From: Lithospermum erythrorhizon
Taxonomy: Eukaryota > Streptophyta > Magnoliopsida > Boraginales > Boraginaceae
Length of the DNA stretch: 64,000 bases
Direction: 5' to 3'
NCBI GenBank assembly: GCA_019722365.1
Contig: JADFUC010002091.1
Location: 1 to 64,000, forward strand
Shown piece after piece: positions 12,537-23,076 of this stretch; within the stretch, counting starts at the first letter, position 1, and every line of letters starts with the position of its first letter. Made by a program: the position numbers and the translations under genes. The notes beneath the pieces were generated by a model. It was not told where the DNA came from. It did not search any database and was given only the letters and a program-made list of their open reading frames with translations.

Positions 12537-13638
12537 TGTGTTCGAATTCGAGTCAGATGCGTTTCAAGTAATATAATGAATAAGAGCAGTATCGTCTACT
12601 TAAAATTCCAATATACTAAGTACTAGGCCTTTTTCTTGATCCTTAATTAACTAATAATTAAATAGTAAAATTTTATCTAGACTACTTAACTAAATTGACT
12701 AAGCAATTAAATTAGCTAATATAGCTGAATGCAAAAGTAGTGGATTATTGTAATATATTGAAGTATAGTCGAAATGTGATTTAAATCGGATCGTCGATTC
12801 GATTTAACTAGTAGTTACTTATTAGTTCATAACAAAAGCATTCCTATCTGATTGATATTACTTCTCGGTTAACACCAATTAAGTCTCTAAGAAACCTTTA
12901 TATATCTACATGATAGGCAAAATAGGAGATCTTTTCGTAACTTATGCTTATTAAATTTCACGTGGCATTACTATATCTACATGGTAAATTGAAACATGTG
13001 TTAGATTATTAAATTCTAAGTGACAACCCTATTTCTAACAGTGTCACTTATATGAGCGACTTAATATTGATATCGAGATATTAAATACTAATTATGCACA
13101 ATAATCGAGGAATTACTTATGGCCCAGAAACAAATTAACTCCAAAGAAAATTAAATCGTCCGATCCAGCTACGTCATGGTCACATTAATAATAAAATTAG
13201 TTCATAATAAAGACATAAATAAATACATGAAATTAATGACATTCATCATATGATAAAAAATAACTTGAATTAAAAATATTCAGAATATAATTAAAAGTAA
13301 TCCCAACTCCGACTTCGATGGTGCGCCAGCTCGACAACTTTGATGACTTCTTTTACGGGAATTCAAAGATATCCTTCTTTACTCTAACTTCTCCTCTTTT
13401 ATAGGTTTCCACTATAACCTAATATGTGATGGGCAGATACTATTCTTGGATCACGACTCGTATAACCCTTAGTGGGTACTGCTTGATTCGAGGCAGGAAT
13501 TCCTTGGCTTTAACCGATAATTGCCTAAAAACTCAAATAAAAGCGAGAAACAAGTGCAAATTATATCGGATTAAGGTAAAAATAACATCGGCTATCGTAA
13601 TTAGGGCCTCAAAACACTATATAATATAACACTTATCA
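12537..13638 (-). repeat. 5' LTR of gypsy B
   Basis: It pairs with 2503-3596. On the minus strand it opens TGATAAGTGTTATATTATAT at 13638 and ends ...GAACACA at 12537, next to the primer-binding site. Many point differences and short indels separate the two LTRs, so the insertion is old, unless part of this is assembly noise. Confidence 0.88.
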
Positions 13639-13641
13639 ATT

Positions 13642-14400
13642 GGACTCTAGCGAGGATGAACTTACCTTTGAGGAAATGACAAGGCATTGAATACTATCTT
13701 TAATGGCGTGACGAATGTCTTTAAGATGATAAACTTGATAACTATTGCAAGGAGGCTTACAGGAGGGAAGATACTAAGCGCCTATGAAGGAACTCCAGAG
13801 TTCGTATGTCACAGGCTACAACAACTAACAACTAAGTGGAAAGCGCTAGATGGAGAAGAAAGACTATTAAAGTATAGTAATCGAATTAATGACTGGCAAA
13901 TGAGGTCGCTTTGCACTAGGAGACCCGCAGCTAATGAAAAACAAGTGCGAGAGGTTACGAGATCTCATAAAAATTCTGAAACAAAGTCACTTGCCATTGA
14001 AGAAGCACAAGATTTAAGCAACATGAGGTTGGATGAACTAATTGGAAATCTCACCACATTTGAAGTGACCCGGATACAAATAGATAGCGATAAAAAAAGA
14101 AAAAGAAAGGGGTTGCTCTGAATGCAAGTTATAAAGAAGGAGAAGAAGAAGATCTTACTGAAACCATGAGTCTCCTTGCAAATTTTTTTAACAAAACCAT
14201 GAAAAGGTTCAATAAGAAACCATATGGAAGCGCTGATATGACAAAAAACAATGATCGTCGGTTTGAAAATTGGAAGAAAATTAATAGAGTGGAAGTAGTT
14301 GGAAATAGTGGGCCTCTACAAAGTAAGGAACAAAACGTCTGATCTTGAGGGAGAATGTGTAGGATTTGGCCACATTCTGATTCAGTGCCCTAATTATGAA
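13642..14400 (+). pseudogene. gag C-terminal part of copia A
   Basis: It resumes the gag cut at 2500. The phrase EDELTFEEM opens it, ALNTIFNGVTN follows, then LQQLTTKWKALDGEE (13816-13860), KSLAIEEAQDLSNMRLDELIG and NLTTFEV (13980-14070). The same blocks appear in copia D at 51170-51440. A zinc-knuckle remnant (GFGHILIQCPNYE, about 14362-14402) keeps the His and last Cys of the CCHC box. Frameshifts and stops interrupt the protein. Confidence 0.82.
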
Positions 14401-15119
14401 GCAGACAAAAAGTTAATACTCCGCTCAACACCGGATGAGAATTGTGGTGAAAGGAGAGGGGATAAGGAGAGCAATGTGAGCAACCGTAGCATTACTTGGT
14501 TGTGTCAGAAGAGGATTCAATCGCACCCGTGGATAATGTAATTCATGATCCGGACAATGAAGACGAGGAATAAGTAACAAATGAAGAATTGATCACTAAT
14601 TATCAGATGGTATACAACAAATGGTCTAAACTAGCCAAGGCTTACATCATTAATGAAGGGGTCAGAAAGGAGCTATTGAGAGCAAACACTGAATTGCTTA
14701 GAACTATAGCAGAGCAGAAAGATGAAATAGGAGTCTTGGAAGGAAAGATCGAGAACATGACCAAAGGTATTAGAATGATGAACTCAGTCTGAACATTGCC
14801 CAGTGAGATTCTAGAAAAGGAGGAATTAGAGGGAAAGATCTATTTGGAATTGGAGCATCTATACAAATAAAATCATGCAACAAGAAAAAGGGATCATGTG
14901 AAATTTGTATGCGCTCAGGGAGAGTCTTCGGTCGATCAACGTGAGAAGAAATAGAAATATAGGTGGAGGTGTCATAATTGCGGAAAGAAAGGGCATATTA
15001 CTCCATACTATTATAAACTCTATGGGAAAGGACGAAACAAATACTCGCTACCAAGAAAGAATGGGTCCAGGAAAAATGCTATTATATAGAAAATCATGTT
15101 CTTTACCTGCAGAAAGCCA

Positions 15120-16260
15120 TATGAAGGATGGTACTTCGACAGTGGGTGTTCTAGGCATATGACCGGAAAAGGTCAATCGCGGAACATCAAAGGAATTGAG
15201 TGGCGAGCTATGTGACATTTGGCGGGAGCCCAAAATCTGAAGAGGTTGGGAGGATTGCCAAATACTGAATCATGTTATTAGTTGATCAGGTTGGCAGTCA
15301 AATTAGCATTAGTCGGCGCTACGTGATAGAGGAATGGAGGTTGTCTTGGAACAAAATCAAATGCATGACTGCCCAGGAATCAATGATATGGGAGACAAGT
15401 CTCCTGGATGGCCCAGTATTGCAGGTCACTGAAAGGAGAGACTTCAGAAAGCATTACATGATAATACTTTAAATCTGGCCTTGGGGAAGTTGGGACCATG
15501 AAATTTGAGAATCTTCGACTGTTGTAAGTAAGAAATGCGTTGAAGGTTACCCTGTTGATCAGCCAAGGAGAAACAACAATGACTGCAGTGGGAAAAGACT
15601 CTGATGTCACACAGCTTGATTATACAAGTGGCTACTACGGAGGTGTGAGCATTTACATATATACTGGTCCTCATGGGGCAGGACAGTGGAAGTAACTGAA
15701 AAGAAATACATTTGTGTATTGTGGATGACCTCGAGAGATATACATGGGTTGAGTTTTCTTCTTGAGCATGAATCACCGTGTGTTTCAGAATTTGGCCACA
15801 GGATCAGAGAGAGAACTCTCCCCATCATGGAATTGGGGTAAGCTCATGGAAGAGGTTTGAAAATATCAGGATTTGATGATTCTGCAAACCTGAAAGGAAT
15901 CAAGCATAGAGTTATGAGCACTATCCCAACAAATGGCATTATGGAAAGGAAAACCTTAGGACATTTCAGTAATTGGAGGTAATGTTACATGCCTAAGAAA
16001 GATTACCTCAAATTATGAAGCGGTACATTCTTTCATCTCATTCCTAGCAGGATTACCTTGGGGCTGAGATCAGGCCACATATGAAATATGGAGGTGAAAA
16101 CCAAATGTTCAATATTTCACCCTCTCTTGGTATTTACTTTCTATCTTAACGACCGCTGACCCAAGAGGCAAAATTTGATCATAAGGGAAAGAGGATCTTT
16201 TAGGTTACTCCGGGAACAACGAAGCCTTGAGGGTGTATAACGAGAGGACCGCGACTCATA
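15120..16260 (+). pseudogene. Protease and integrase region of copia A
   Basis: The aspartic protease motif is clear at about 15127-15168 as GWYFDSGCSRHMTG (active-site DSG). The GAG-pre-integrase part is poorly preserved. Integrase remnants follow: VDDLERYTWVEF-like wording at 15720-15760, GIKHRVMSTIPTNGIMERK near 15900, NVQYFHPLLV (about 16110) and LGYSGNNEALRVYNERTAT (about 16200-16255). Multiple frameshifts make it a pseudogene. Confidence 0.75.
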
Positions 16261-16659
16261 ATTGAATCAATTAATGTCAATGTTGTGGATGAAGAAAGAT
16301 GAATTAGTACGATCGGAAGATTGAGGATGTTTTGGTGTCCTTGACAATAGTAACATATCTCAAAAGGAGGTGGAACCAATGATATATTGTCATTGTGTGA
16401 CGTGCTGAACAGTGCCAGAATACAAAAAGATCATCCAGTTGACAATATTATTGGCAGAATTGAAGAAGGAAGAACCACCAGGAAGACTGACCGTGTGGAC
16501 TCTGAAAGATAGCTGATTATTTCTTTGTACAACATGTCTAGTGTCCAAGATCGAACCTAAAGATGCGAAATCAGCCTTACTGGATGAATGCTGGATAGAA
16601 TCTGTGAATACGAGAGAATACTTGGGTTTGAAAGGAATGATGTATGGGAGTTCGACACA

Positions 16660-17990
16660 TATCCTTGATATTTCCTAGATTCGTACTAAGTGGATCTTTA
16701 AGAATAAGTCGATGAACATGACAGTATCAAAGATTAAAGCAAGGCTTGTTGCTCAGGGTATACCCAAGTAGAAGGAGTTGACTTTGAAGAGAGCATTTGC
16801 TCCGATGAAGCAGGACTTGAATCCATCAGTTACTACTTGCTAGCTTGTCTCTTGAGGCTAAAGCTTCTATCAAATGGATTTTAAAATTGTCTTTTGCTTA
16901 AATGGTTTTAGTTCAAGAAAAGTTTATATGGAGCAGACCAAAGGTTCATAGGCTTGATATCGATAATTGCTAGTTAAAGAAGATACGTATGGTTAAAGCG
17001 ACTCCCGAGCTTGGTATGAATAACCATTTTCTCCTAAAAGGCTATATCGGAGGAGTGTGGATAGCACCTTGTTTATAAAAAGAGAGGCTGGAAAAATGAT
17101 GGTTGGATATATGTGGATGACATAGTATTTGGGGGGTATTGAACCAGTTGTGCCCTAATTTGGTGGTAATATCGTATGGAGATTGAATTCGAGATGAGCA
17201 TGGTGGGAGAACTTCAGTAGCTAAAGTTCAAAATAAATCAAGCCAGGGAAAAGCATCTTAAATGTATTTCGATCAATCTGAAGAACACAGTCAAAGAAGT
17301 TTGGACTAGAAAATGCTGGTTCAAAAAAGAAGCATGCTTGACTAAATATTAGAATCACTAAAGATAGAAGGTGGTGTATACATGAGATATTAGCAAATCT
17401 GAAGTATATTGGGAGCCTACTACATCGACGGCCAGTGGTCGGATATCTCTATTTCGGTTAATTGTATGTGCAAGGTTAAAGGCGACCCCCAAGGAGAGCC
17501 ATTTAAATTTGGTCAAAGGTATTAAATATGTCCACGGTGCTACGAGATTATGGTTTACTTTATTCTTTTGACACTAAACTGAAGCCTTAGTGGGATATAG
17601 TGATCTGCAGTTGGGGGAAGAAGATGAGAAAGGAAACCCCACACATACGGAGGGATGCTTGCTTTCTAAGGAAATAATACTGGTCTCTTGGTTTAGTAGA
17701 AACAAAACTCTATCTCTCTCTCAACTACGAAGCTGAGATATATTAATTTGGTAGTGCACTCTTAGCTATTATGGATGAGCGAATGTTGGAGGAATATGGG
17801 TGACCGATCAAATGAGCTATGATACTTCTTTGACAACAAGAGTGCCATATCTATGTAAAAGATCCGGTCTGTGCTGAGACAAAACATATTGACATCAGGC
17901 ATCACTTCATAAGAGAGTTGGTTGAAAACAAACAAATGGTGCGGAACATGTGGAATTTCTTGAAGCGACTTCTTTAATATATTTTACAAA
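16660..17990 (+). pseudogene. Reverse transcriptase and RNase H of copia A
   Basis: RT pieces are RTKWIFKNKSMN and KARLVAQG (16680-16760), SRAWYE (about 17005), VDSTLFIKREAGKMMV (17050-17110) and YVDDIVFGG-like wording at 17105-17135. RNase H pieces are YSDLQLGEEDEKGN (17600-17640), ILVSWFSRNKT (17680-17710) and ETKHIDIRHHFIRELVEN (17875-17930), the last being the usual copia RNase H end block. The frames are broken throughout. Confidence 0.8.
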
Positions 17991-18169
17991 AGGTTGGATG
18001 TCGTCAGTTCAGGTATCGGGAAGCTTGCTCTTGGACCTGTACTTTTTGATAATAACTGAAGGTTATAACACCTATAGAAGCCAAGTGTTATAACAAGTGG
18101 AAATGCGTTAGTCTGACGGTTACAGGAAGTGAGTATCATTTTGTTATCAAAGAGGGAACATTAAAGGAG

Positions 18170-20090
18170 GACCTGACGTGGAATGTACTCAAACAATGTA
18201 CCTTATGATTTCTTTCTCTCTACCTCTAGTTATTATTAGCTTTTGAAGGAAATTATAAATTATCTCAGAGATTCATTTTCATCGAAATTACTCTCTCGAG
18301 AACTACCAACGTTCTCTGATCCACTCGAAAAGATTTTCTATCTTTCTAAGTTCTTTTCGAAGAAACCCATGGGCAAGAAGCACGACATCTACAAGACCTA
18401 CCACAAAGGTCTAAACCAAAAATTGTGTCGATCGGCTTGAGGAACTGGAGATGGCCGGTTCTTATGAGTCGCACAATTTGTGAAGCGGAGGAAGAGGAAT
18501 GCCCATGCTTGAACTCAACAATGCACCTTGCAAAATTTAAGTCAGATGTGGTATTGGAGAAAGGGGACCGGGGCCTCACATTTCTTTGCTCAAAGAGGTG
18601 ATGAAGGGAAGGCATGAGAGAACACGCCAAATGGACCTCGGGGAGCTTGAGGAGGGTGCCGCGAAAAAATTTTGAGAAAGGCCAAGAGGCGAAGTGCGGG
18701 GGGAGCATGAGGAAATGAGAAGAAAAGATGGGTAAGGAGAGTGGCTATCTAAACGACGGAGGCAAAATTATCCCTCGTAATGAATCAGTCTGAGGCAAAA
18801 GATGATCTAGATGTCTTTGGGATCTCGAGAAATGGAAAGAAGCTCAAGGAAATGATGTGAGAACTAGGATAGGTAACGAGGAGGTGGCTCAAATGCATTG
18901 TGAAGGATGCACCTTTGGAGGGAGTAGTGCTTGATCCTCTCGGAAGGCAAAGATGAAATATTATTTGTAGGTAGAATATTTTACACGAAGAATCCTTTAT
19001 GCTGAATCTACCATCGAAGCATACAGAGACTTATATTGACGTGCACTTAATTTGGAGATATGGAGTTGATGGATTGTGCCAAGAGGTTCTGGGTCAGAAT
19101 AGTGAGAGAGTTTGTGTGCTGTCTTCATGATCACATTGATGAATCTGGTCATAGCATATTAAGTTGACACTCGAGGAGGGAACAACCACTTTAAATAAAT
19201 GTTATTAACAATTACTTTGGGAGGTCGATTCCCCGACAGCAGGATACTCTGCGAACTCTCGAGAGGAAATCATAGGAGGAGGCGGTGGAAATACGATGAA
19301 TGAAGTGGCATGAGATGGAACTCCAGCCCAGGCGCATCTTCTACCGGTCTCAAATATTACGTACTCCATAAAGCGGCACTAACACGCCTTGTACACAGCT
19401 CAATAACACAAATGTTTCTCATCTCATGGGTAGAGTTTTGTATGTGCTTGGGTCTGAGGACAATCTCAACATTGGTCAAATCATATATGACCAAGTTGTT
19501 GATCATGTTAAGTCTCACTCTACTCTGAAGCCTATTGGATTTCCAAGCATGATCTGTGGGATATTGTTTAACAACATCACGAACTTATTGACGGAAGATG
19601 GTGTGGGGAGTGGATGGCCGAGCCACAATGATCAGTGACAAACTCATGAAAGGGAACAGAGTCATTGATGTGCTCCTGAATCCTAGTGATGTTCCCCGAA
19701 CGAAGGCACATTCGAGACTCCCACTAAGGAAGTAAAACACTCTTCTCATCAACATCTTGGAAATTTGGCCGAAACCGAGGTTGAGATGAAATTGGCTAAG
19801 CGAATTACTAAGGGTGGCGAGATCGATGTTCGGCTCAATCATGAAGGTTCTGTCCACTTCCAGTTGTTACAACAGAAAAGACCATTGCTGGACCCAACAC
19901 TACATCTGCCTCGAATGCTGGTTCTTCGATGCTTGAATTTGCGAGATCTTTGAAAGAGTAATAGTAGAACACCAAATTGTTGAGGCTGCCGAGATGTCTG
20001 CTCTTTACTCGAGATCCCTGTATGCTTTGGCTATGTTTTCCAGACAAATAGGGGAGATGCAGTTTATTGTTGGATTGGCTATTGTGTTTA
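18170..20090 (+). pseudogene. Extra 3' ORF of copia A (plant-transposon-protein/env-like region)
   Basis: About 1.9 kb lies between RNase H and the 3' LTR. It has coherent protein-like pieces: PMGKKHDIYKTYHKG (about 18366-18410), VKDAPLEGVVLDPLG (18900-18950), RFWVRIVREFVCCLHDH (19085-19135), and MGRVLYVLGSEDNLNIGQ, HSTLKPIGFPSMICGIL (19426-19560), then DKLMKGNRVIDVLLNPSDVP (19640-19695). Extra ORFs in this place are known in SIRE-type copia elements (called env-like). The wording resembles the 'putative plant transposon protein' domain of uncharacterised plant proteins. Stops and frameshifts show decay. Which of the two it is cannot be settled by eye. Confidence 0.55.
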
Positions 20091-20297
20091 TTTAGTTTTT
20101 TTTTTTATAATACCTTGTTGGTATTTTGCTTGTGTCCACCTCTTTAAGCAGTTGGATTAATGATAGAGGCTACTATGGTTATGTTTATTTCATAATTGGG
20201 GATTTTTGTGTGTTTTTATCTCGTTTTGATCAACTTGTGTGCATTCGAACTTCGTTGGACAAGCATTTGTCATAGAAAAAACTTACCCAAAGGAGTT

Positions 20298-21184
20298 TGT
20301 TGATGTACTAAAGTTGGGTGAAGTTTTGACAGATTCTCAATTATTTATAACCAATAATGACTGCTATGTTATACTTGATGAAATTTTGTACATTCTGAAG
20401 AAACGTTAGGGGCCAAAACTATTATTAGGCTTGCCACCAGGCTTTATGATAACTACTTTGGAGAATTGCGGCATTAAGGGGGAGATCTCATTGTTAGGTG
20501 GAGTCCAAGTTAAGGGATTCTTGAGATATTGATTAAAGATTTAGGAAAGTCGCGTCTCTTGTTTTGGTAAGTTGTATGAGATCACGGAAGATCTTATGGG
20601 TTATGGAAGCTTGGTAGAATTAATTTACAAGAGTTTTAATACTTGTGTCTGATCGTGTGTATATATATGTGTTAATTTTCACAGAAGGTGTAGCTTTTAT
20701 TCATTCATAAAGAACCTATTCGGAAAGAACAAACTTCGACGAAGGAACAAAGTCGTGTAGGTTAGTTGTGTTAGTAGTTCCCTCTATAAACTGCTAATTG
20801 ATGTACGTGTGTTATATTATTATAACATACTTTTGATAGAGAATATTGTAGTGATACTTGTGAGTCCTGTTGAGAGAGTGTGAGACAAGGAAAATTTAAG
20901 AAGATAGGTGGTTCCCCAGTCTTGGTTACTTGTAATTGAAGGTTAGTTAGGGCATGGAAGCGTAGGCGTTTTGTATGCAGTCCTACTTGCTCAATTACTT
21001 CAAATATTGAGTGGAATCCTTCTGAGGCGGGGTTGCCCCAGGACGTGGGTGCTTCATTGGCGCAGGCGGGCAAACAATCTTGTGTGTTTATTATCTTTCT
21101 TGTCCACGGTTTTAGATTTTGGTTTCGTGTAACCCAATTAATGGCAGTTCTGAAGGACACTTGTATTGGTGATTCACTTGTTCA
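20298..21184 (+). repeat. 3' LTR of copia A
   Basis: It opens TGTTGATGTACTAAAG directly after the purine-rich CCCAAAGGAGTT tract and ends ...CACTTGTTCA. It pairs with 1336-2235. AAAT immediately after (21185-21188) matches AAAT before the 5' LTR. Confidence 0.85.
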
Positions 21185-21186
21185 AA

Positions 21187-21552
21187 ATGAAGCTTTCAAC
21201 ATTCACATTGACCTTACTATTAACTTCTTTGGCAATTTTTGATAGTAACAAGAATGTTGCAAAAGCAACAATTGATTCTCCAAGTATTATAGGGAAAATG
21301 GCGGCATGCTATGACTTCTTGATGAGTAAAGTTACTTCACCAAGCTCATCATGTTGTAGTAACATGGCCATCTTAAATAATACCAAGAACGGTTCCATAG
21401 AGATTTAAGAGCAGCTTGTGAATGTCTTGTAAATGCTGCTGATAAATAAATACCATGTTGAATTGGCTGAAGTCATTGAACTCACTAAGGCGTGCCAAAC
21501 CAATTCTACTAGTCCTTTGGATGTTAGCAGCACCATTGATTGCAGCTTGTAA
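21187..21552 (+). pseudogene. nsLTP-like secreted protein gene, split and frameshifted
   Basis: ATG at 21187 opens a signal peptide (MKLSTFTLTLLLTSLAIF), then an nsLTP-like body: AACYDFL, SPSSSCCSNMAILNN, and in other frames AACECLVNAADK, YHVELAEVIELTKAC and SSTIDCSL with stop at 21550-21552. This gives the C, CC, CxC, C, C order of the eight-cysteine fold. The first cysteine, expected near DSPSIIG, reads Ser. Two frame breaks are visible: an indel near 21405 and a TAAA duplication at 21443-21450. nsLTPs are small secreted lipid-binding proteins of the cell wall and cuticle. The promoter and leader are 19.8 kb away at 1248-1335 because copia A inserted at the start codon. If the frame breaks are assembly errors, only the insertion disables the gene. 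Confidence 0.75.
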
Positions 21553-22746
21553 GTAACTAGACACAAGTGTACATAAACTAGGGGAGACAGTGGGGGCATA
21601 GAGGCGGACGCTCCCCTAATTTCAAAAATAAATATATAGATGTCAACTATTGAAAGTTGAAATTATTTAAAAGGCTAATGATTTTGTTACTCTAATTTTT
21701 TATATTGGTTATATTGACATTCCATCTCTTTATTATTTTGAAATCACTTTTTCATTACAAATTGTCATTACCAACAAGCTAAGTGAAGTGGAAAAATTAT
21801 TGACCTTTCCAAAAATTATCTGGGTTGCCCCTAAATTTTCATAGTTTTAATTTTTTTTTCTTTTATAACAATTCCTTCGATATCTTATGTAAAAGTCATG
21901 ATGTTGCCACTAACTAGAGTACTTCTTAAAATAAATGAATTAACATATATAATGTCTCCTTATTTGAGCAGGATAAAATGAGGGATGAAACTCAGGCAAT
22001 CAAATAGTCGAAAATGAATGCAATGAAAGGGTGTATGTTGAAGGTGTATGCAAATTCTGAAGATTTGGTGTTTTGTTTTTCCCTTTTCTTGTGTCTTTAA
22101 TCGATTAACAAAAAATAAGAACCAAGGGAAAATGTACAAGGATGACACATTTTAGTAGCATTGTTTATAAAAATTAGTGAATTAATGGTTGGACTAAAAT
22201 GCAATCTTAAAGCCATTATCAGGAACTAAATCCCAATTTTTTAATTTTTTGGAATCAATTCCCAATTTCATTCCTGATTAAATAAGTATATGAACAATAT
22301 ATGGACTAGGGCTACCATAATATAACCCTAGTCCAACTATCTATACTGTTCGGTTATTAGTTCACTATCGATGCAATTTAATCAGTGCTAAATTCAACGT
22401 GAAATTTCTAGGATAAGAATTTTTTAGGTTTTGATATATGGCGCTGAAATGTATGTTGATGTGGTCAACAATTTGACCTAGTTAACTTTTTGGAGAAAAA
22501 GCGGTTAACAGTTAGGAGATGCATTACGAGCCATGGAAATGCACGTGCGATTACGCTCAATGGCGTATACGAGCACGCATAGTGTAGATAACGTCATTCA
22601 CTATCAATCTTATTACACAATCAATGCAACATTATTATAACAACAAAACCGTACAATTTCATTTCTTCTGTGCCGACAGCTTCCGGAAATTCATGGATGA
22701 AGAAATGAACGTGTGTGGCTAGGATTGATTTTCTTCTTCAAAATTA
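21553..22746. other. AT-rich spacer, no gene
   Basis: No supported gene. It holds a perfect 9-bp inverted repeat, GGACTAGGG...CCCTAGTCC, around 22303-22340 with a 14-base loop. The first part is presumably the 3' UTR and downstream flank of the nsLTP-like gene. Confidence 0.5.
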
Positions 22747-23076
22747 ATGGCTTCTAGACACAGAGTGTTTTACTTGTACAGGAGGAATTACATTAATTTG
22801 GAGTGTCATTATGGCTTTAGGGGTTGGATTGTTATGTGCTTCTTCAATTGGAATTCATTTGCAATCCTCTTTCTTTTGTTTCAACTCCAATATTTTTCAA
22901 GTTCTATGGTAGTTTTAGGTTATTTTTTAAGGCTAATGCGTTTCATTGTGATGACTATTGAATTAAATATTCATTTTAGCAGCAGCTTCGATAAACATAT
23001 ACGAGCACGTGAAGTGTCGTTCGATGAGACACTACACCCTTTGCATTGTGATCAGTGTGAATTAATTTTTTCTTAG
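22747..23076 (+). CDS. Unrecognised 109-codon ORF
   Basis: An ATG-started frame with a hydrophobic middle (CFFNWNSFAILFLLFQLQYF, about residues 35-54) that could be one membrane segment, and a C-terminal HCDQC. I do not recognise the family. The frame is short, lies in AT-rich DNA, and no splice sites, TATA box or neighbours support it. It may be chance or the remains of a TE-borne gene. Confidence 0.15.
   Translation: MASRHRVFYLYRRNYINLECHYGFRGWIVMCFFNWNSFAILFLLFQLQYFSSSMVVLGYFLRLMRFIVMTIELNIHFSSSFDKHIRAREVSFDETLHPLHCDQCELIFS

Larger units (their letters stand above)
2503..13638 (-). mobile_element. Gypsy element B (Athila/Tat-type), nested in copia A gag
   Basis: A Ty3/gypsy LTR retrotransposon in minus orientation. 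The LTRs at 2503-3596 and 12537-13638 open (minus strand) with TGATAAGTG. A tRNA-Asp-type primer site lies at 12512-12525 and a polypurine tract at 3597-3607. The domains gag, RT, RNase H, integrase run from right to left. Both flanks share AATT at the insertion point (2497-2500, and overlapping the end of the right LTR), taken as a 4-5 bp target duplication; the exact LTR edge is ambiguous by a few bases. Length is 11.1 kb, normal for this clade. Reading frames are heavily decayed. Confidence 0.88.
1336..21184 (+). mobile_element. Copia element A (SIRE-like), composite with nested gypsy B
   Basis: A Ty1/copia LTR retrotransposon bounded by two ~0.9-kb LTRs (1336-2235 and 20298-21184), both opening TGTTGATGTA. 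The shared AAAT on the two flanks (1332-1335, 21185-21188) is the target duplication. Without the 11.1-kb gypsy insertion the element is about 8.7 kb. The gene order gag, protease, integrase, RT, RNase H is that of copia. A further region between pol and the 3' LTR is as found in SIRE-type elements. All frames are broken by stops and small indels, so the element is not autonomous. Confidence 0.85.

Noticed and set aside
18346..18708. 120-codon minus-strand ORF
   Set aside because: Antisense to the extra 3' ORF of copia A, with no recognisable motif.
21373..21599. Minus-strand ORFs over the nsLTP-like region
   Set aside because: They are shadows of the cysteine-pattern coding region on the plus strand.
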